64,000 bases of DNA from Acanthosoma haemorrhoidale (lineage: Eukaryota; Arthropoda; Insecta; Hemiptera; Acanthosomatidae): the NCBI GenBank assembly GCA_930367205.1, contig OV884011.1:126551208-126615207 (forward strand), in the 5' to 3' direction. This document shows, one piece after another, positions 9,160 to 19,967 of the stretch. Within the stretch, counting starts at the first letter, position 1, and every line of letters starts with the position of its first letter. Under the pieces are notes generated by a model. It was not told the origin of the DNA and did no database searches. It saw nothing but the letters and a program-made list of their open reading frames with translations. The translations under genes and the position numbers were made by a program.

Positions 9160-9812
9160 ATCATACTTCACGAATAAAAATAAAAACACAAGAGATAACA
9201 AAGAGCAGGGAAACGCAGTAGGGTACATCGTTTTGTTCTTGGATACCAAATTACACCATAACATTTTCTTTAACCTGCTTTCATTCTAAAATGCCCCGCA
9301 AAAAGAAAATCATTTTTAATTCGTTACACAAAAAAAATTATATCAGTATAAACAAAAATAAAATCACGTATAACTTTTTATAACCTTTTTGTCTTTAACA
9401 TCTGAGCTGGAGAGGCATGTTATTATTATAAATATTGTAACGTGAGTGGCAAGGGAACCGGTGCATAAGTGCTCATTTTCGGTCGTGTACGTATAAAATA
9501 TTTTTGGTTACTTTAGACAATTTATTTCTGAATTCTGTGCAGTTTACTATTAATTTTTTTAAGGGCTAATATTTGTAAGGAGGTGACAAGAAAGGGACGG
9601 GAGTTGAGCCAAACCTACTCTATCCACTCTATGCCTGGTTCCCACAAGGCGTGAATCAACAAATTATTGATACACTTAAAATGGATTAAGCCTTTAAAGT
9701 TCGGCTAAATGCTAAATCCTGTAAATGGTTCACGACTTTGTGTTTTCGTGAGTGGCTACGAACGCAAGCTAGCCGGCGTGCCTAACTTAAACTCCCACTT
9801 GAGGAAGCTGGC
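9160..9812. other. No gene; contains a 27-bp word shared with 33302
   Basis: AT-rich up to about 9590, then mixed. The word TTCGTGAGTGGCTACGAACG (from 9744, continuing CAAGCTA) recurs with one change at 33302-33328. Confidence 0.55.
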
Positions 9813-10711
9813 TATAGCGACCACTAACTACATTAGATAATCACCCTATAAGTATATATATTGTAAATTGGGTGTAATATGTTGTAAATTAATTTAAACA
9901 AATGTAAATTATATTACCAAATCATAAGAATATTCTAAACCATAAAAGACGCAGCTACAAAACCAGCTCAGAGACAGGGGTCAGGTATAAAGGGCCCTGA
10001 CCCTTGTAGAGGGACTGTAGAACTGCGAGCTTCATCCAGGTCCACAATGCGGTTAGCAAGAATAAAGTCTCGCCTCAATAGCTGGAAGCGATTAGCCAGA
10101 ATAAGACCCCAGCCCATTGGCTACTTGGGGCTATATATACCTCCTAGTTTTAGACGATACTTCATGCTAACTACGGCTCTCTGGACTGGTACTTGCAGCT
10201 GCACTGATGTTTCTATATTTGGGCTTCTCATTTATGAAAACCTCTGCATCTCTCTTTCCTAACCTCGCTATGTTTTAGTCCGGCCTTGTCAGACCCCACA
10301 CATTCCTTGTGGGATCCTCTGCCTTCGTCTCGCTTAAACTGGCACCTCCTTGGAAGAGATCTCTTCCTTGCAGACGACGGTCACCTGGGGCCCTATGAAT
10401 TTTATCTAGTAGTGTCTCCCCCGCCGTTCCAGGTTACCTCTCTCCGGTTCACACTCGCCTTTGGGATCCGGACGGTTTTCGCCTACCGTTAGATACCGAT
10501 TGCGAATTCGTGGTCATTCCAAGACCACATAAACTACCAATAATACCTACCTCTTCTCCTGAACATAGTGCACTGTCGGGCCACATAGCTATCAGATATG
10601 GAGTCAGATAGTACAATAGTAAAACCAAGCAATTGTTCAGGTAAGCCTAATCAACCCTCACTTCGTCACTAGGGCTAGGGTAACTAGGCACCCCCTCTTG
10701 ACGTCCCGATA
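9813..10711 (+). repeat. LTR-like repeat family A, copy A3 (solo LTR with 5-bp target duplication)
   Basis: Starts TATAGCGACCACTAAC and ends GTCCCGATA. It is flanked by CTGGC at 9808-9812 and 10712-10716, so both borders are fixed by the duplication. It contains a TATATATA box near 10132, the conserved core at 10447-10486 and, near its end, TCACTAGGGCTAGGGTAACT. At 899 bp it is the longest complete copy. Nothing between its ends resembles gag or pol. Confidence 0.85.
10131..10140 (+). promoter_or_regulatory. TATA box in LTR copy A3
   Basis: GGGGCTATATATACC, kept in copy A4 at 37451-37460 with the same flanks (CTAGTTTTAG just downstream). It is about 320 bp into the LTR, where a U3 promoter would be expected. 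Confidence 0.55.
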
Positions 10712-10716
10712 CTGGC

Positions 10717-13205
10717 ATTATCCATTAAGGCTCAAATCGTGATTGGTTTGGCATAAAAATCTACTGAGATTCAAGTCAATACATCAGATGAACAAGAATC
10801 TAAATATTCAATATATTAGGTCTTTATTTAAATTAATAATTTGATAAAACAATTATTTCTTCTATCTGAAGGGCACAAGCAATTTCGAATGTGCTTCAAT
10901 ATATCTATCTAATGCTCTTTTAATATGTAATGACATAATATTAATTAAAAAAAAAGGAGATTTGTTATGTCTCAACACCCCTTTTGTTAACTCAACTTTT
11001 TCCAGTAGTTATTGATGAAAAACTCTAAAGCATAAAATATTTATTCAAAAATATTTATACATATCAATGAAATGTTTCGCATGGACAAAATTAATGATTT
11101 ATAGAATAAAAACTAATCACAACTGGACAATAATTATTCGATATTCATTGTGCTTATTATTAATACTTCCTTCGCAAAGAAAATATGGAATGTTTTAAGT
11201 TTATTAGATTTTAATGTTAATATTTTCCATTCTAAATTTTTCAAATAAATTTTTTTATAACTTAGGTTTGTGAAATGGTGTTTGTATTAACAGAGTTATC
11301 TTTTACCAATTTAAGATTTTTATTTATTTTTGCAGTCAAGTTATCAATTGGGTACATAAAACAGTGGATTAATACGAATTGAAAGATACCATGATTTGTT
11401 GGTGAATTGTTTTATACTTTTTATTGTTTCCAATCTTACTATTTAATAAATAACGTGTTTTATATTTGATTGTCTTATATGTTATTTCGGTTTATTGTAT
11501 TGAATTGTAGTCGTGAAGAACAGGAGAAATAACGACTGACGATGATTTATAAATAAAAAACATATTTTAGGAAACATCAAAAGATTTTTTGTTTGTTTTT
11601 TTTCTTTAAGGTAATCTCACACAATATAAATATCAAAATACAAGAGTCTCTGTTTGAGTGTTACTCAGAAGAATAAAATAAATTATTTAAGCTGTATAAA
11701 TTAGTCTCGACTTTTTCCCTATTCGGCATATTGATGAATTTTCTATTAAAGATTTCAATGCCTAAAACAGCAAATCATGTATGAAAAAAAAGTAGTGTTA
11801 TTTTGTACATGAAATTGTTTCCTGGTAAACAAAATATCACTTACGAAATCATGAAGACCATACATACATAATAAGGCCTGCCAAAAGATAAGGGTTTACT
11901 TGCTCACGGTAGGGCTCCCAAAGCGAATCCCTTATCCTCTTAGCCATATCCCGAACTTTGCCAACCCAATCGATCCCTCTTCTGTGTTGTCTGCATCCAA
12001 TCCCATCTCCGGTTTATCAACCAACTCTCTACGCCTTTCAAATTTGCTACTGTCCGAACTTTCTACTATGATCTAGAATCATTGATACCTCTGGCCCAGT
12101 CTTGGCAATGATTTGAATGGGTTTCTGTAATTAATACCAGGAAATGGAGAAATGCCATAGATCGAAACAGTACCGATTGTTTCCAATAAATTGTTCAAAT
12201 CTCAAACTTCGCACCACGAAGCGAAGTCAATTTAACTAATTTTCATTTATGATTCTACAGGTGAAGTAGTACCCATTCTGTGCCAACTAAAGCGAATCGA
12301 ACAGTTGATTAGGAGTAGGTAATCCAGTAATGATTTAATTAACATCTATTTTAATATTGATTAGTTATTTGATTGATGACATAATCATTTTTTTATAAAG
12401 ATGGTTTTACTGTTCCTTTGTTCGTTATATCGCTTTCTTTCTTCCTAAATCAGACCCCTTCAGACATACAGACATATGGATGTTAAAAAAATATATAAAT
12501 AAAGTAATATATATTTAATATATATATATATTGATTAATAAATATAAATATATATATAAGTAATAAAACATCTGTGTTTTAATATTTTGTTGTACATTTC
12601 ATACCATCCATATTTCAGCTTGAAAACACTTTTGAACTTGTGAAAATGAGATGTGTTAATAATTTTAATTGGTTTAAAAACAATTTATACGGACGCTGTT
12701 TACACGTCCAGTAATGGTTGGACTTTTTTATTCCAAATCGAATGTTGACTATGATTTTTCTGCCTACTAGGTCATTTGTTTGAACGTATAACATCAAGAC
12801 CAATCTTATCAATATATAGATCTTATCAATTCTATCTTATCTTATCAATATTATAGAAACGCCACCGACACTATTTTGCCAATTTTATATAAAACTTATT
12901 TTTGTCGATTGTTTAGTTATTTTCAATGAGTTCACCATTTCGTATCCCTGTATACGTATTATTGCAGGGTACGTTCAAATCCAAGAATTATATAAGTCTC
13001 CTTTGTCTTTCAACAAAAATATACATTTCTATCAACCAGCACGTTTAACAGCACAAGATTCCATTGAAGCGTCGATAATACCTCCTACCTAGGCGGCCCC
13101 ACTACTGGACTGTTAACTTAGTGGGTCCGACACTCCTCTAGCACATACTACACACAAGTAATAGAAAATAGCAGCATGGTTTCGATTGCGCTCATATAAT
13201 ATAAT
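10717..13205. other. AT-rich stretch, no gene seen
   Basis: Long AT-rich sequence with (AT)n patches near 12500-12560. A higher-GC patch at 11875-12110 carries a weak coding-like frame, listed separately. Confidence 0.5.
11875..11999 (-). pseudogene. Possible coding remnant, unidentified
   Basis: On the minus strand one frame reads GIDWVGKVRDMAKRIRDSLW followed by EPYREQVNPYLLAGL without a stop. The patch is richer in G+C than its surroundings. There is no start codon, no splice evidence and no family I recognise. It may be a piece of a transposon or a chance frame. Confidence 0.25.
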
Positions 13206-13210
13206 GTTGG

Positions 13211-13808
13211 TGTCGGGAAATGTCACTAGGGGAGTGCCCAATCACTCTAGCCCTGGTGACAAGTGCGAATTGTTCAGGTTTGTAACCTGGGCAATCGTTC
13301 CAGGTCGGCGTTAATATCTGACTCCATTTTTGATAGGTATGTGCCCCGACAATGCACTATGTTCAAGGGGTACAGAGGATTCATAAAGAATAAGTCAAAG
13401 TTTCAGAGTTCGAACAGAAACAAGTATCACGGAGGAACGGTCGCGAAAGACTGGTCGTCCGGGGCTAGCCTCCTCCGTTAAATATGTCCCACGCCTCCTC
13501 GGAGGGGCTGAAACAAAAAGGTTGCTTACTGCCTGCGAGATCCTAACATGTGTTGAGGACGTGCCGATTCTCAGTAATCGGTCAGGCGGCTGACAGGACC
13601 ACTTAGCCTGTGGTCTACATGTGTTAAGGGCAGCAGGCCTGGGCTGTAAGGGTCTCTCTAATTTATGACTGACAGACGTAGTTCCGTCCCGTGTTACTTG
13701 CTTCTGCGTTTTCTTTATTGATAAAAGATTTATAATAATTTACTTTAGTTTATAATATATCTGCAATAGCGTATAGGGTGATTTCCTTAAATACTAAGAA
13801 TCGCCACA
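13211..13808 (-). repeat. LTR-like repeat family A, copy A6 (solo LTR with 5-bp target duplication)
   Basis: Minus-strand copy starting TGTGGCGATTC at 13808 and ending TTTCCCGACA at 13211. It is flanked by GTTGG at 13206-13210 and 13809-13813. At 598 bp it shares its whole length with A5 but lacks the TATA/core middle of A3 and A4. The short frame inside has no recognisable product. Confidence 0.85.
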
Positions 13809-13813
13809 GTTGG

Positions 13814-14415
13814 TATATATTTGATTGGGTGGACAACAAAGGTGTGTTGTGTTTCATTTCATGTGGAGTTTCGTATCTGTGTATATATTTCTATTACATG
13901 TATGTAATCCCGTGTGCATGAAATAAAACTGTATAGTTTACGCAACGTCTCTCATCATTAAGTAATTAGAGAAAGTTGGATAAGCCGGCAGTACGAACAT
14001 CCTGGCTGTAAAGATTTACTTTCTACGAACTATACTTATGAGTATGTTTTTAGAGGGATATAATGAACAGCAATATATTCATTTCTACAAATTTCACACC
14101 TTTAACTACTAGTAGTAGTAGAATTTATTCGTCAAACCAAGGAGCACACAGAAGGCTAGCTGTTTAAAAAAAAAACTAATTCTATTGTAGCGTGACCGAA
14201 ACACATTAAGCCATAAATAATCAACCGATGGTTATTCCCCACTCTGTTTTATAAGGTAAGATATGTCTTGTAATAAATAGGCCATAACTAGGTATAGAGT
14301 TGTATAGTAGTACAGTAGAGAGTTCCATGCATACCACCTGTTTAGTTATGACGATATTCCGTGTCGTTATCACCTAATATACGTAATGGGTATGTAATGG
14401 GTGTACCATATACCA
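13814..14415. other. No gene seen; spacer before the gypsy element
   Basis: AT-rich sequence with a short (TAG)n patch near 14110. No coding signal. Confidence 0.5.
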
Positions 14416-14419
14416 TATA

Positions 14420-14601
14420 AGTTTAGTCCAGGCGCCGCTAGTGCCCAGCTTTAATCCCCAAACATATGTTATCTGTATATATGTTTACATGTAATACCAA
14501 TAGATAGAGGCATCTGGGAATAAATAAAGCATTCTTGTAACAACGTTCTACGTGTTCTTATTACTAACCTTTCTTAGATTGTAATTCAATAAACATTAAC
14601 T
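14420..14601 (+). repeat. 5' LTR of the gypsy element
   Basis: Starts AGTTTAGTCCAGGCG and ends ATTAACT, giving short inverted ends AGTT/AACT. It contains GGGAATAAATAAAGC (poly(A) signal) and shares nearly all bases with 17894-18076, differing at scattered positions. Confidence 0.88.
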
Positions 14602-14618
14602 GGTGCCGAGACCCGGGA
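14601..14618 (+). other. Primer-binding site of the gypsy element
   Basis: TGGTGCCGAGACCCGGGA directly after the LTR. It is the complement of a tRNA 3' end with CCA. It fits an insect tRNA-Phe 3' end with one mismatch, an identification made from memory and not checked. Confidence 0.65.
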
Positions 14619-14686
14619 ACCGTGGAGAAAGAGAGTTATCGAGTACGAGCATAATTGTTTTTTCTTTTATACGCGAAATAGAGAAG

Positions 14687-14953
14687 ATGACTGAAGGAGG
14701 AGTGTTAAGACAGCCCGTCTTGAATCTCGTAGAGGGAGTAGATATTAGAAGAGTGGGAACTATGCCAGAAGTTCATGCCACGGCGCTCGCGCTGATGAGG
14801 GTAAAAGCGATGAATACCAAGGATCTGAGGAAGGCTGTTGCGGAGCTGGAGAGATTCACTGGGGAACTGGGTGAGCTGAACCATTTCCTAAAAGGAGGAG
14901 AGCGTCTCACAGCTTTAATTGGAGCTAAAGTAGAAGAGGACGATGGAGGTTAA
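14687..14953 (+). pseudogene. Gypsy gag remnant
   Basis: Open frame starting MTEGGVLRQPVLNLVEGVDI downstream of the primer-binding site, 88 codons from that ATG. It has a helical, charged stretch (residues about 45-75) but no capsid major-homology region or zinc knuckle. Position suggests the N-terminus of Gag with the rest deleted; sequence alone would not prove it. Confidence 0.5.
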
Positions 14954-14988
14954 CACTCAAGAAGTAAGAGAGAGACGGAGCATGACAC

Positions 14989-15480
14989 ATGGGGAGAGTG
15001 GATCATAATTACATAATAATTAGGGTCAAAGGAGGAGAGATGTGTCAGGTGGACACGGGAACCACCAACACCATCATGTCCCACGGAGTGCTGGAGAGGC
15101 TGTATGGCGGAGAGAGGGCACTCCAGATCCAGGTATGTAATTGTAGTTTAATCACCCTGGGAGGCCCTTGCGAGGTAGTGGGAGAGGTAATCATAGGGCT
15201 AAATAGGTGGGTGAAGAAAGGGGGAGATCTAAAGATACATATCGTAGGAAACATGCCGCGGGAGTACCAGGTGATAGTTGGGTGCGACATGTTGGGGAAG
15301 GTAGGCGCGCGTGTGGGGAATATCGGGGGAAAATGGAACATTAAGTTGGGAAAAGTGGCATATAAATGTCAAGTCACTATATGGCACGAAAGAGCGTGGA
15401 TAGGGGCGGTTAATAAAATAGAGGGCTGGAGGGAAGGCCTACAGAGGGAGTTTGAGGAAATTTTGAGGGAGACACGCTAG
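14989..15480 (+). pseudogene. Gypsy aspartic protease region of pol
   Basis: A 163-residue frame with QVDTGTTNTIMS (catalytic Asp-Thr-Gly at residues 22-24) and a later YQVIVGCDMLGKVGARV, which corresponds to the conserved C-terminal motif of retroviral-type proteases. This enzyme cleaves the element's polyprotein. The frame runs on to GWREGLQREFEEILRETR and then stops just before the RT; in an intact element it would continue into RT. Confidence 0.82.
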
Positions 15481-16090
15481 GAGCGACTGGGAAGACGGTC
15501 CACGAGATCCAGTTAAAGAAAGAACGCGTGACATACGTGAAAGAGAGACGATATCCGCAGGCGCTACGTAGGCATATTAGAGAGGAGCTAGAGAGTCTCA
15601 AACGGCAAGGGACAGTCCTCTATGGGTAGTGAGGACGAAAAATAGACCTGGGAACGAGACGGAGAAATACAGGGTAGTTATCGATTATCGGAAGTAAAAC
15701 GAGAACACGACGGACGAGAAGTATCCTATTCCCCGATTTGAGGACATATTAGACAGATTAAACGGGGCGACAATATTTAGTACCCTAGATCTAAAGGCAG
15801 GCTATCACCGGATCAAGATGAGCGCGAACGACCAAGACAAAACGGCCTTTACATTTGAGAGGGGGCATTATCAATTTACTGAAAAACGCCCCGATTACCT
15901 TTCAACGCCTAATGGATGAATTTTTGAGGGGAATGGACGAGGCGGTATGCCAGATCTACATGGACGATCTGTTAGTTTTCAGCAGAACGGAGGCAGATCA
16001 CGTTGAGCACCTAAGAAGTGTAATTCAAAGAGTCCGCGAATTTGGATTAAAATGGTCCATGGAGGAGTCTCTGTTGGGGAAAAAATAAAT
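15481..16090 (+). pseudogene. Gypsy reverse transcriptase region (stops and frameshift)
   Basis: Reads through several frames: KYRVVIDYRK, then YPIPRFEDILDRLNGATIFS and TLDLKAGYHRIKM (first catalytic Asp at about 15788). After GHYQFTE the frame shifts, the usual MPFGL residues are absent, and reading resumes as KNAPITFQRLMDEFLRGMDE and QIYMDDLLVFS, with the YMDD box at 15957-15968. Stops occur after TVLYG and after DYRK. A dead RT of Ty3/gypsy type. Confidence 0.9.
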
Positions 16091-16780
16091 CAATTTTTTG
16101 GGCCACACCATCTTACAGGAGGGGGTTAAGCCAGACTCTACAAAGGTCGAGGCGATTAGAAGGATGGTGGTGCCCACAGATGTAAAGGGGATTCGGCGAC
16201 TTCTGGGGACGCTTAATTATTACAGAAGATTTGTGCCGGACATGGTGACATACCTGGTGCCTATTAATAATTTACTGCGAAAGGGAGCGAGGGTGGTAAT
16301 TACCCCAATCATGGAGCAGAACATCCGGAAATGTATGTCTAGCTTACAGGAGGAACCAATGTTAGCATTTCCCGATTTCCAACATCCCTTCACAATCACC
16401 ACTGATGCCAGCGAATACGCACTGGGGGCAGTGTTGTCGCAGGAGAGAGACGGTAGGGAGCGCCCGGTGGCGTACGCTAGTTGACGGCTCACAGAAACGG
16501 AAGCGCGGTATAGGGCTTTAGAGAGGGAGCTCCTAGGTATCGTCTGGGCTATAGATCATTTCCGTCCATATGTTTTCGGCAGAAAATTCCATGTTCACAC
16601 CGACCACAGACCCCTACAATGGGTAGGAAAATTAAAGGAGTCCTCGGCACGGGTCACGAGGGGGAAAGAGTTTTTGTCCCGGTACAATATGGAGATGATA
16701 TATAAACCCGGGAAAGAGAACGTAGTGGCAGACTGGCTGTCTAGAGCCATTACTGTGAATGCATTGGAAGAAGGGAAACC
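16091..16780 (+). pseudogene. Gypsy RT connection and RNase H region
   Basis: Begins FLGHTILQEGVKPDSTKVEA, then RRLLGTLNYYRRFVPDM (the conserved RT thumb/connection motif). RNase H follows with TITTDASEYALGAVLSQE (catalytic Asp), ERELLGIVWAIDHFRPYVFG (catalytic Glu) and FHVHTDHRPLQW (Asp), then YKPGKENVVADWLSR. One TGA interrupts it at about 16483, where an Arg codon would be expected. Confidence 0.9.
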
Positions 16781-17506
16781 ATCCGGGAAAATCCAACAGT
16801 TTCTCCGGGAATGGACATGGACCAGGGAGGATGGAAGCCTTGGTACGCGAGGAGATAGTGAGGGCGAGGAAACCCTTGAAGAGGTTCCAGTTTTACGGAG
16901 TACCAGACCGGATCTCGTCAGATGGGGGCAGAGAATTCGACAATGCCAACATCCGGAAAGAAATGAAGACTCTGATGTCTCTCAGGATCTTAATACCCCA
17001 GGGCACCCTAAGAGTAGAGGAGGGATAGAAAGATTGCACAGCACCCTGAGTGACCACCTGCGGGTATATCACGCGGAAAAGGGTCTGCCGGCAAATGAGG
17101 TGATGCCGAAGGCGGTGGCTGCTTACAATCATTCGATCCACACCGCGACGTGGTTCTCCCCGTTCGAGATCCTCTTTGGGCTGCGCGAAAGACGGAGAAA
17201 TGGGGCAGAGACGGTAGCAGACGAGGGAATGGTGGAGAAAATGGCGAGTAATACTGTCGGTTTGAGGAAAATATGTGACAAAGTCCGAGAAAGGGTAACG
17301 AGGGACAAAGCGAGACGAGTGGAACGGGAAAACCTCAAAGTCCGGGATCGATGGGGAAACTTAAAATCGGGACTATCATCTATAAAAAACTAGGGTCAAA
17401 TAGGAGCAAAGAGCTGGTGCGATATGAGGGCCCATTTAAAGTGGTCGTGATTAGGGAACACAACGTCGTGACAATTGAGAGTATACGACCCCTTAAGAAG
17501 TGGTGA
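16781..17506 (+). pseudogene. Gypsy integrase remnant
   Basis: Only the second half of the core is left. VPDRISSDGGREFDN carries the second catalytic Asp; after a frameshift near 16990, RGGIERLHSTLSDHLRVYH carries the catalytic Glu. The zinc-binding N-terminus and the first catalytic Asp are missing. The C-terminal part has the GPY/F module (VRYEGPFKVVVI, about 17420-17456) and ends PLKKW-stop at 17506. Integrase would join element cDNA to the chromosome; this one cannot. Confidence 0.85.
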
Positions 17507-17882
17507 AATATCCACATAGAACAGTTAATACTTCCACCAGGGGGGGGAGGTTGTAGATCAGGAATGAGCTGGAGTGTCCTCACCCCATACACGCGAGGAA
17601 CATTGTAAATAGTAATAGTTATATGATTTTTCCTACAGAAGTATTGTTTTTGTTTCAAAGTTCAAAGTTTTTTTTAAAGTCAAAGTTTTCTTTTATGTTT
17701 TGTTTTACAAGTGACAGTTGGTCTTTACGTTTCATAGGATTAGAGCTTAATGTGAAGGATTACAGGCTGTGTACGGGCGGGGCTGGCCTTTGCTCCCTTG
17801 GAACATTAGCGGAGCGTTATTTGAATGGACTAAGACGTCAGAGTGTTGGACTTCAAAGTTTGCGAATGGGTGTTCGTAAACT
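17507..17882 (+). other. Gypsy region between pol and 3' LTR, no gene seen
   Basis: About 380 bp with a purine run (GGGGGGGGAGG, 17540-17550) soon after the pol stop. No envelope-like frame with signal or membrane segment is evident. Confidence 0.55.
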
Positions 17883-17895
17883 GGGGGGGGGGGGG
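17883..17895 (+). other. Polypurine tract of the gypsy element
   Basis: A run of 13 G directly upstream of the 3' LTR, the place from which plus-strand synthesis is primed in LTR retrotransposons. Confidence 0.65.
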
Positions 17896-18071
17896 TTAAG
17901 TCCAGGCGCTGCTAGTGCCCAGCCTTAATCCCCAATCATATTTTAATCTGTATATATGTTTACATGTAATACCAATAGATAGAGGTATCTTGGAATAAAT
18001 AAAGCAGTCTTGTAACAACGTTCTACGTGTTCTTATTACCAACCTTTCTTAGATTGTAATTCAATAAACAT

Positions 18072-18076
<5 letters not shown>
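17894..18076 (+). repeat. 3' LTR of the gypsy element
   Basis: Matches 14420-14601 along its length (GTCCAGGCGCTGCTAGTGCC at the start, AATAAATAAAGC, AATTCAATAAACATTA at the end). Scattered differences from the 5' LTR show age. Confidence 0.88.

Positions 18077-18102
<26 letters not shown>
18077..18102. repeat. (TA)n microsatellite
   Basis: About 13 TA units directly against the gypsy 3' LTR. Confidence 0.9.
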
Positions 18103-18975
18103 AGTATATGTGTGTGTATTCAATGATAACATACTTATGGTAAAAAAAGGGAGTTTATAAAACAAATCAGAGTACAATCTTGTTTCTCTATAAGTAAATT
18201 ATGTCAATCCGCAGTAAACTCAATATAAATATAAAGCATGAATGGTGGGCAGTAGTGGAATCGAATACTGACGTCTTGAGGATGATTAACATAAATTTAC
18301 CTTGATTAGATCCAGGTTAATAATATTGGAAATACCTTATACTAGGTTACTTAGATAAATGCCATGATGGTTGGCCAATCTATTTCTCTCTTTCTCCCTA
18401 TGCTCGATCGAAGTGGTTTACTCACCCATGCACGTGAGTATTGACAGTAGTCTGGTGAGCTCCAATCTCATTGTGGCTTTCTCTTCCCTGTTTTAGTATC
18501 TTTCTTTCTACTGAATCGCTAAACGGAAAGTCTCTTTATTCAATTGCTACGGACAGAGTGCTGGGAAATATAGAGGTGAGGTAGATCCCACGGTAGTTGC
18601 ACCAGCACCAGTCAATGGGAAATTGGTGTTTAGAGATGATTTGATAAGTAAGTGCCGATTGCTAATTGTCGAACTTCCTTCCCTGAACACCACCTTTACC
18701 CCCAAAATGACTACAGAAGGAACAGTAACATATTTTATTAGAAAACGGTATCGAATAAATTGAAGAAAAACCCTTTGACTCCAATCAACCGTAGGCATAT
18801 TTTATTCGATATTATATTTAACACGTTGCTGTTGTCATGCATGCATATTCATTTGTTCAAACAAAATTGTAATACTATATTATTTACGATCCATGGTGTA
18901 TTTCAATAATTTAGTTGATTATTCCATGTTTTTTTTTATATTTTACTATTTTGTTCATATTTCTTGACAGACATA
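18103..18975. other. No gene seen; AT-rich spacer
   Basis: No recognisable coding sequence or repeat. Confidence 0.5.
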
Positions 18976-19359
18976 ATTTTTTTTTCAAACTTCTTTATTG
19001 TGATAAAATTACAATCTGCCTTATTGGGCAATAAGTAATTGAGATATATGTTCTTATTCATACAATATTTACAATTTCCGTTCGCCCGCTCATTCATACA
19101 ATACTACAAACAGTCCAGAGACCTCCCAGATACACATGGTTGTCATCTCCCTCGCATGTAAAAGAGGAAGCGGAGTCTTGGGAAGACCCCCACACTCCTA
19201 CGTCTGGCGCGCCACCAGATACGAGCCAGTAGAGGCTCGCTAAGGTAATAAAGAATTTTATTAAGGAAACATTCGGTACACACTGAAGCACGAGAGCCAC
19301 AGACGCTCAGGACAGGATTAGAGAAACGTGCCATTGCCAGGACTCCCATGGTCACACAT

Positions 19360-19845
19360 CTACAGCAGATCACGAGGCCACTGCCATTTTAGTCTCCGAG
19401 GAGGATTATAGGGATGAGTGGTGCAGTGTAATGATTGTGCTAGGGGATTATGGTGGTTAGATAGGTTACTATGGAGTCTTATGAACTTGGAAGTTATGAG
19501 TTCAAGAATGTAGGGTATATTAAGATCATTGTGAAGGGTTTTGTTGCTGACGTAATAAGGGGCGTTTATTATTGTTCTCAGGACTTTTAATTGAAAGGAT
19601 TGGATGCGCTTGATGTTCGACCTTTTTGCTGACCCCCATAGCTCTATTCCGTATGTCCAGATTGGCTTAAGTTTAACTTTGTAGATTAGTAGTTTATTTT
19701 CTATTGAGAGATGGAATGTCCTTCGAAGTAGTCTGTGTAGTTGTACGAAGCGTCTGTTTAGTTCTTGTCTTTTTAGTCTCGTGTGTGGGTTCCGTGTCAG
19801 TCTTTTGTCGAGATGGAGGACTAAATACCATATTGTCTTGGACAC
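19360..19845 (-). pseudogene. Jockey copy B ORF2, C-terminal part
   Basis: Open 161-residue stretch equal to the C-terminus of copy A ORF2 (HLDKRLTRNPHTRLKRQELN, then LKPIWTYGIELWGSAKRSNI and RRLKWQWPRDLL at the end), with scattered substitutions. Confidence 0.85.
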
Positions 19846-19967
19846 AGGGAGAGGAATCGAATTTTAAAAAAACTAGCGGACAAAACTTGCAGCAGAGGGT
19901 AAAGGTTATGTGGGAACATTTTGCTTCATTAACATTGATTCGCCATTGGTTGCACCAATACTCGATC

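Larger units (their letters stand above)
14420..18076 (+). mobile_element. Decayed Ty3/gypsy LTR retrotransposon
   Basis: Two direct LTRs of about 182 bp (14420-14601 and 17894-18076) bound a region with a primer-binding site, a gag remnant, aspartic protease, RT, RNase H, the end of an integrase and a polypurine tract. The order PR-RT-RH-IN is that of Ty3/gypsy. Flanks TATA (14416-14419 and 18077-18080) fit a 4-bp duplication, but the right side is a TA microsatellite, so this is weak. There are many stops and frameshifts; most of gag and the first half of integrase are gone, and no envelope gene is seen. At 3.66 kb it is shorter than an intact element. Confidence 0.93.

Noticed and set aside
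15045..15601. Minus-strand frames over the gypsy protease
   Set aside because: Shadows of the plus-strand protease, which has the Asp-Thr-Gly motif.
17507..17882. Envelope gene in the gypsy element
   Set aside because: Only 380 bp and no frame with signal peptide or membrane segment.
17540..17893. 3' LTR of gypsy starting after the first purine run at 17540-17550
   Set aside because: The sequence 17551-17893 has no counterpart upstream of 14420, while the match between LTRs starts right after the 13-G tract.
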